From the NCBI RefSeq assembly GCF_009192945.1, contig NZ_NSET01000022.1:1-64000 (forward strand): a stretch of 64,000 bases of DNA, in the 5' to 3' direction. This document shows positions 61,801 to 64,000 of this stretch, piece after piece. The notes under the pieces are model-generated. The model was given only the letters and a program-made list of their open reading frames with translations, ran no database searches and was not told where the DNA came from. Every line of letters begins with the position of its first letter. Within the stretch, counting starts at the first letter, position 1. This DNA is from Xanthomonas maliensis. Lineage in GTDB: Bacteria; Pseudomonadota; Gammaproteobacteria; Xanthomonadales; Xanthomonadaceae. Made by a program: the position numbers and the translations under genes.

Positions 61801-62829
61801 CGCTTGGTCGAGACAATCGAGCAGGTGGACGAGCAGGCCGAGTCGATCATCCAGCAGGAGATCAACATCTCGCAGATCAACGGGCGTGAGGTGCAAAACC
61901 GCGCCTACATCTCCCAGTTGCAGGAGACCTCCGTTACTGAAGAGGGCGCGAATGCGCTGGTGCAGCACCAAGTCGCTGCGGCGACAGGCGATCTGCAGGC
62001 CACGGTGCAGCAAACCTCAGAGGCGATTACAAACATCAACGGTACGCTCTCGGCCTACCACAACGTGAAGGTCCAGACGACGATCAACGGCAGGGCATAC
62101 TTGGCTGGCATCGGTGTCGGTGTGGACGGCAGTGGCGGAGTGGCGCAGAGCGAAATCGTCATGCTGGCCGACAGGCTGGTGCTGCTGAATCAGACGGTAA
62201 ACGGGAAGTACTTCTACCCCTTTGAGCTCGTCGGCGGTGTTGCCTACTTCAACGCCGCAATGATTCGCGACGGCACAATCACCAATGCGAAGATCGGCGA
62301 GGAGATCAAGTCCCTCAACTACCTTTGGGATGGCGCCAACGGCATTTACCGTGGTTGGCGCATTGGCAAAGACGGCACCGCGCAGTTCGGCGGTGACGTT
62401 GAAGTGCGTGGCGACGTGTCTGCGCGCAGCATCACCGGTTCCTTTGAAACCTCGACCGCTGTCAGCTGGAGCGGTTCGATCAGCAACGGTGGCGTCAGCC
62501 CGGTATTCAGGTTGGATCCGCCGCTTAACGCCACGCAATCACATCGACCTGAGTTAGTGCTGGCCCTGCAACTGAAGACCGGCGACGGGCAGGACGCTAC
62601 CAGCTGCACCATTACTCTGCAGCGGCAGAATCCGAACAACCCTGCCGAGTGGTGGAATATCACCAGTCGCGAGTACGCGATTTTTAAATTCACCAACGCG
62701 TCTATGGCTTTTATGTATCTGGATGACTGGACTGCGGTCGCAAACAATTTCCGTTTCGTCATTCAGCAGATCAACGGTCAGACGATCAGCCTAACCAATA
62801 TCAATGGCCGTATTCGCGGCGCTCGCTAA
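58828..62829 (+). CDS. Tail tip / host specificity protein J-like
   Basis: 1333 residues from ATG 58828, overlapping the NlpC gene by 10 nt. The N-terminal ~110 residues resemble the lambda gpI tail-assembly domain (GQTNLAAKIEDGETLGGFLRR), then two hydrophobic helices (about 95-145) often seen in gpI, then a J-type core (PLPLTLGTVRVTPDVL, TSADTLRIQINLEYILGG, GRVMAAVKVGSTVTLTLDE) and FN3-like modules (about 780-1000). The C-terminal part has a helical stem and a receptor-facing domain. It appears to be an I-J fusion. It determines host range. Confidence 0.9.
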   Translation: MGVMEALPGHSRLVCTPHPIVLDGQTNLAAKIEDGETLGGFLRRNVPDWTGDAWEVRINGVLVPVEVMERVRPKDGTLIEVRGVARKQALYIVAMIALTYFTFGLGAYAGIAGSIGGLAGAVVAGAVFVAGSMLINKALGPKQEARSAQSADSVYSIGAARNQPRPYQPLPLTLGTVRVTPDVLTNAYTYYEGNDQYVAMVLTPGINVARMDALYLGDALLSSYEGVTTWFSGFSGMPEQTIPLFGNVDTVDGGELPDSTAWVTRTTSADTLRIQINLEYILGGVGTSGKPYYVSEVVQAEYAPVGTGQWSPLISRNFQSKDLQTTKRATLGKDVARGQYDVRVRILGNGNYTGANTQRNSFQWSTLSSVQADEATYEGIPRIGIRIKATGQLNGVPNEIRGVAHTEAIAVWNGTTWANQETSNPGAQILKYARGYFSSAGKRIAGIGLPDDMIDVPALQAFTLHCAANNYTYDYSIKDARNHEEMLNALALAGLGQISWAGGKLSVVWAADEQPLGGVVNMATIKKAQFQVDYTLANAADGIEYTYYDRATWEPLPVRVKAPGVETMLNPARLTGEGVTRPEHAAELARYHLAQSLFQYKDISYSTDLEHLSYKRLSNLALQHDMTQWGYGGRVMAAVKVGSTVTLTLDEAVPAPPASGAYIGLRIPGEKVYRVFKIQPFAGESKTVTLVDAWPNDAALPGNTAMNPAHDTIWIYDFKQTPGLRVRVVGIQPESDLKGASVSVVAEPPEFWQYVKTGQYTAPQNPSLLRTRPIASNLKISEELVVQGDTVYTELVATFDITGPVGRTVVMSDMDGNQELEMVAETITRTARWRIPGAGTYPILVRPMNPEGFPGVAASGTYTTTGAGSAPVNVDSFVIDELDGGIRRYSWAFDADTIRSPDYTGVQIRYIAGSVPNPNWSAMTPLGDEDGYHASAFESTLPEAGSWTFAIRAMNTSGNLSNTMLTVQKALTNNLGQELVQVIQKLTINEQRLVETIEQVDEQAESIIQQEINISQINGREVQNRAYISQLQETSVTEEGANALVQHQVAAATGDLQATVQQTSEAITNINGTLSAYHNVKVQTTINGRAYLAGIGVGVDGSGGVAQSEIVMLADRLVLLNQTVNGKYFYPFELVGGVAYFNAAMIRDGTITNAKIGEEIKSLNYLWDGANGIYRGWRIGKDGTAQFGGDVEVRGDVSARSITGSFETSTAVSWSGSISNGGVSPVFRLDPPLNATQSHRPELVLALQLKTGDGQDATSCTITLQRQNPNNPAEWWNITSREYAIFKFTNASMAFMYLDDWTAVANNFRFVIQQINGQTISLTNINGRIRGAR

Positions 62830-62838
62830 GGAAATCAT

Positions 62839-64000
62839 ATGGCTGACCCTGGCTATCTCAGTAATGCGGAGCTCGCAAACAAAGTCGTCGCGCTGGTGCA
62901 GAAATACAACATTTTCACCGGCGAACAGGTCGAGTTCTTCACGACCGATCAGCCCACCGTATCGATCAGTGTCACAGATGGAAGCACAATCACGGTTCCA
63001 TCCCTCAGTGCCATTTTGGCCGGTGGCGGAAGCGGGGGCATTGCGATCTTTGAATCAGTCGCCGAGGGCGTCGCCGCCGTCGGCGACGCGCAGCTGTTCT
63101 TCGTTACCATGGACTCTGGAAGCTATCTCGGGCTGTACCGTAAGTCCGGCCTGATTGGTGAGGAGATCGGGCGCTATCCGAGTCGCGATGCGATCGACGC
63201 AACGGCTGTGCATGCAGACATAGGCTCGGCGGTTGCGCATGCCGATGCGGTCATGCTGACGCCATTCAACGAGTTCGATCTCGATACGGTGGCCCAAGTG
63301 GACACAGCTGGGCGCGGCTTCAATACCGTAATGGACGAGACCGTCAACAACGTGACGCTGGCCAACGCCAAGGCCAATTTTCATTTCACCGTGCGCGACG
63401 ACCTGGCTCGACTGATCGGTGTGCGCACCGTGTGCGTCTGGACGCAGTGGTTTTCGGTCTGCAGCAGTGTCGACGGCAAAAACCCCGGCGTCGTGCAGCC
63501 TGCAATCAACGCCGATATCGCCAGCAAGCTCTCCAGTTCGACGCAATGGAGCGTCGGTGGAGTGGTTGCCTCCGGCGCGCTGCAGCTGCAGGGGTATGCC
63601 GGCGGCACGCAGGATGACGGTGCGCAGGTGCGGGGGATGAAACATCTGCTCGATCGTGGCTACGAAGTGGGCTTTGTCCCGATCGTACTCGGGCGGGTCA
63701 GCGGCAGCGGCCTGGCCGAATCCCAGTCCCTCGTTTGGCGCGGCTTCTTCCACTGGACGAGCACCGAGCTGTTCTCGCCGTGGCTAGACAGCTACAAGGC
63801 CATGCATGCGCACTACATCGCGTTGTTTCGTGGGAACGGCATCACGCCGGCCTGGTGGTATCTGGCTTCGGAGTTCAGTGCGATCGAGAAGTCAGCGCCG
63901 GATGCGCAATGGGCAATGTGGGTGGCAGCCTGCGCGCAGATTGCGGCTGACGTGCGCGCCGCCTTCCCGGAGTGCCGCATAACCTATGCCGCCAACTACA
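62839..64000 (+). CDS. Tail fibre-like protein with possible TIM-barrel hydrolase domain (truncated by window edge)
   Basis: The frame is open from ATG 62839 to the last base without a stop (387 codons visible). The first ~110 residues look like a short virion-binding segment. After about residue 120 the sequence reads as an alpha/beta enzyme: WWYLASEFSAI, a GYEVGFVPIVLGRV strand and ITYAANY near the window end. These resemble the TIM-barrel glycoside hydrolase domain of gene transfer agent and phage tail proteins. It may be a tail-associated glycan hydrolase. AAGGAAATC precedes the ATG. Confidence 0.72.
   Translation, partial: MADPGYLSNAELANKVVALVQKYNIFTGEQVEFFTTDQPTVSISVTDGSTITVPSLSAILAGGGSGGIAIFESVAEGVAAVGDAQLFFVTMDSGSYLGLYRKSGLIGEEIGRYPSRDAIDATAVHADIGSAVAHADAVMLTPFNEFDLDTVAQVDTAGRGFNTVMDETVNNVTLANAKANFHFTVRDDLARLIGVRTVCVWTQWFSVCSSVDGKNPGVVQPAINADIASKLSSSTQWSVGGVVASGALQLQGYAGGTQDDGAQVRGMKHLLDRGYEVGFVPIVLGRVSGSGLAESQSLVWRGFFHWTSTELFSPWLDSYKAMHAHYIALFRGNGITPAWWYLASEFSAIEKSAPDAQWAMWVAACAQIAADVRAAFPECRITYAANY

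Larger units (their letters stand above)
25320..64000. mobile_element. Lambda-organised siphovirus prophage at tRNA-Ser (right end outside window)
   Basis: From the tRNA 3' end to the right edge every gene is phage-like, in this order: leftward early operon, immunity region with repressor and Cro, CII, O/P replication, recombination and antirepressor genes, lysis, terminase, portal, protease, capsid, connectors, tail tube, G/GT, tape measure, tail tip, J and a fibre gene. Head and tail genes are HK97/lambda-like with all core modules intact, so the element may be inducible. The far attachment site and the integrase are not visible. The host-side boundary is inferred from the tRNA. Confidence 0.96.

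Overview
The window reads as one end of a draft contig from a high-GC gammaproteobacterium, most likely a Xanthomonas or close relative. The evidence is the GC-rich coding, the five-step histidine utilisation locus with HutF and HutG, the serC-pheA-aroA order, the MsrPQ pair, the phasin/PHA-granule pair, and an interspersed GTAGGAGCGGC-type inverted repeat. The genus call is inference. The first ~209 bases are not biological. They contain a degraded Illumina P5/Nextera adapter with a recognisable i5 index, flanked by a T-run and a G-run.

Region 1 (about 210-25,320) is chromosomal. It starts with a secreted SGNH hydrolase and a serine hydrolase. The hut locus follows: hutI-hutH-hutG-hutU on the minus strand, divergent from hutF-hutC on the plus strand, with a 12-bp palindrome in the shared promoter that is a good HutC operator candidate. 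Next come a membrane protein with an Mrr-like domain, two PHA-granule genes, a tandem-FHA membrane protein, msrPQ, serC, pheA, aroA, two TonB-like proteins, serS, azoR with a divergent LysR regulator, and tRNA-Ser(UGA).

Region 2 (about 25,320 to the right edge) is a lambda-organised siphovirus prophage that starts at the 3' end of tRNA-Ser and runs off the window. A leftward early operon (31,320 to 25,356) encodes small ATGA-coupled proteins, an m5C methyltransferase with seven repeated motifs in its target region, RdgC and an AlpA-like regulator. The immunity region (31,370-33,740) has a CI-type repressor, a Cro-like gene and five 16-bp operators (two left, three right) built into mirror-image promoters. 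A BrnT/BrnA-like toxin-antitoxin pair and a lipoprotein gene lie between the two operator clusters. The rightward early genes are cro, a terminator hairpin, a CII-family gene, an O-like initiator carrying 22-bp-spaced iterons, a P-like loader, a RuvC-like resolvase, a Rha/KilAC antirepressor and a Ref-family nuclease.

Late genes follow: GH19 endolysin, holin/spanin candidates, a phage SGNH hydrolase, HNH endonuclease, terminase, portal, ClpP-like protease, HK97-type capsid, connectors, tail tube, the G/GT chaperones with a canonical A AAA AAC slippery site, tape measure, tail tip proteins, a J-like host-specificity protein and a truncated fibre gene. No integrase is visible. Two AT-rich plus-strand membrane-anchored proteins (28,984 and 40,126) look like accessory morons and are the best candidates for uncharacterised prophage functions.
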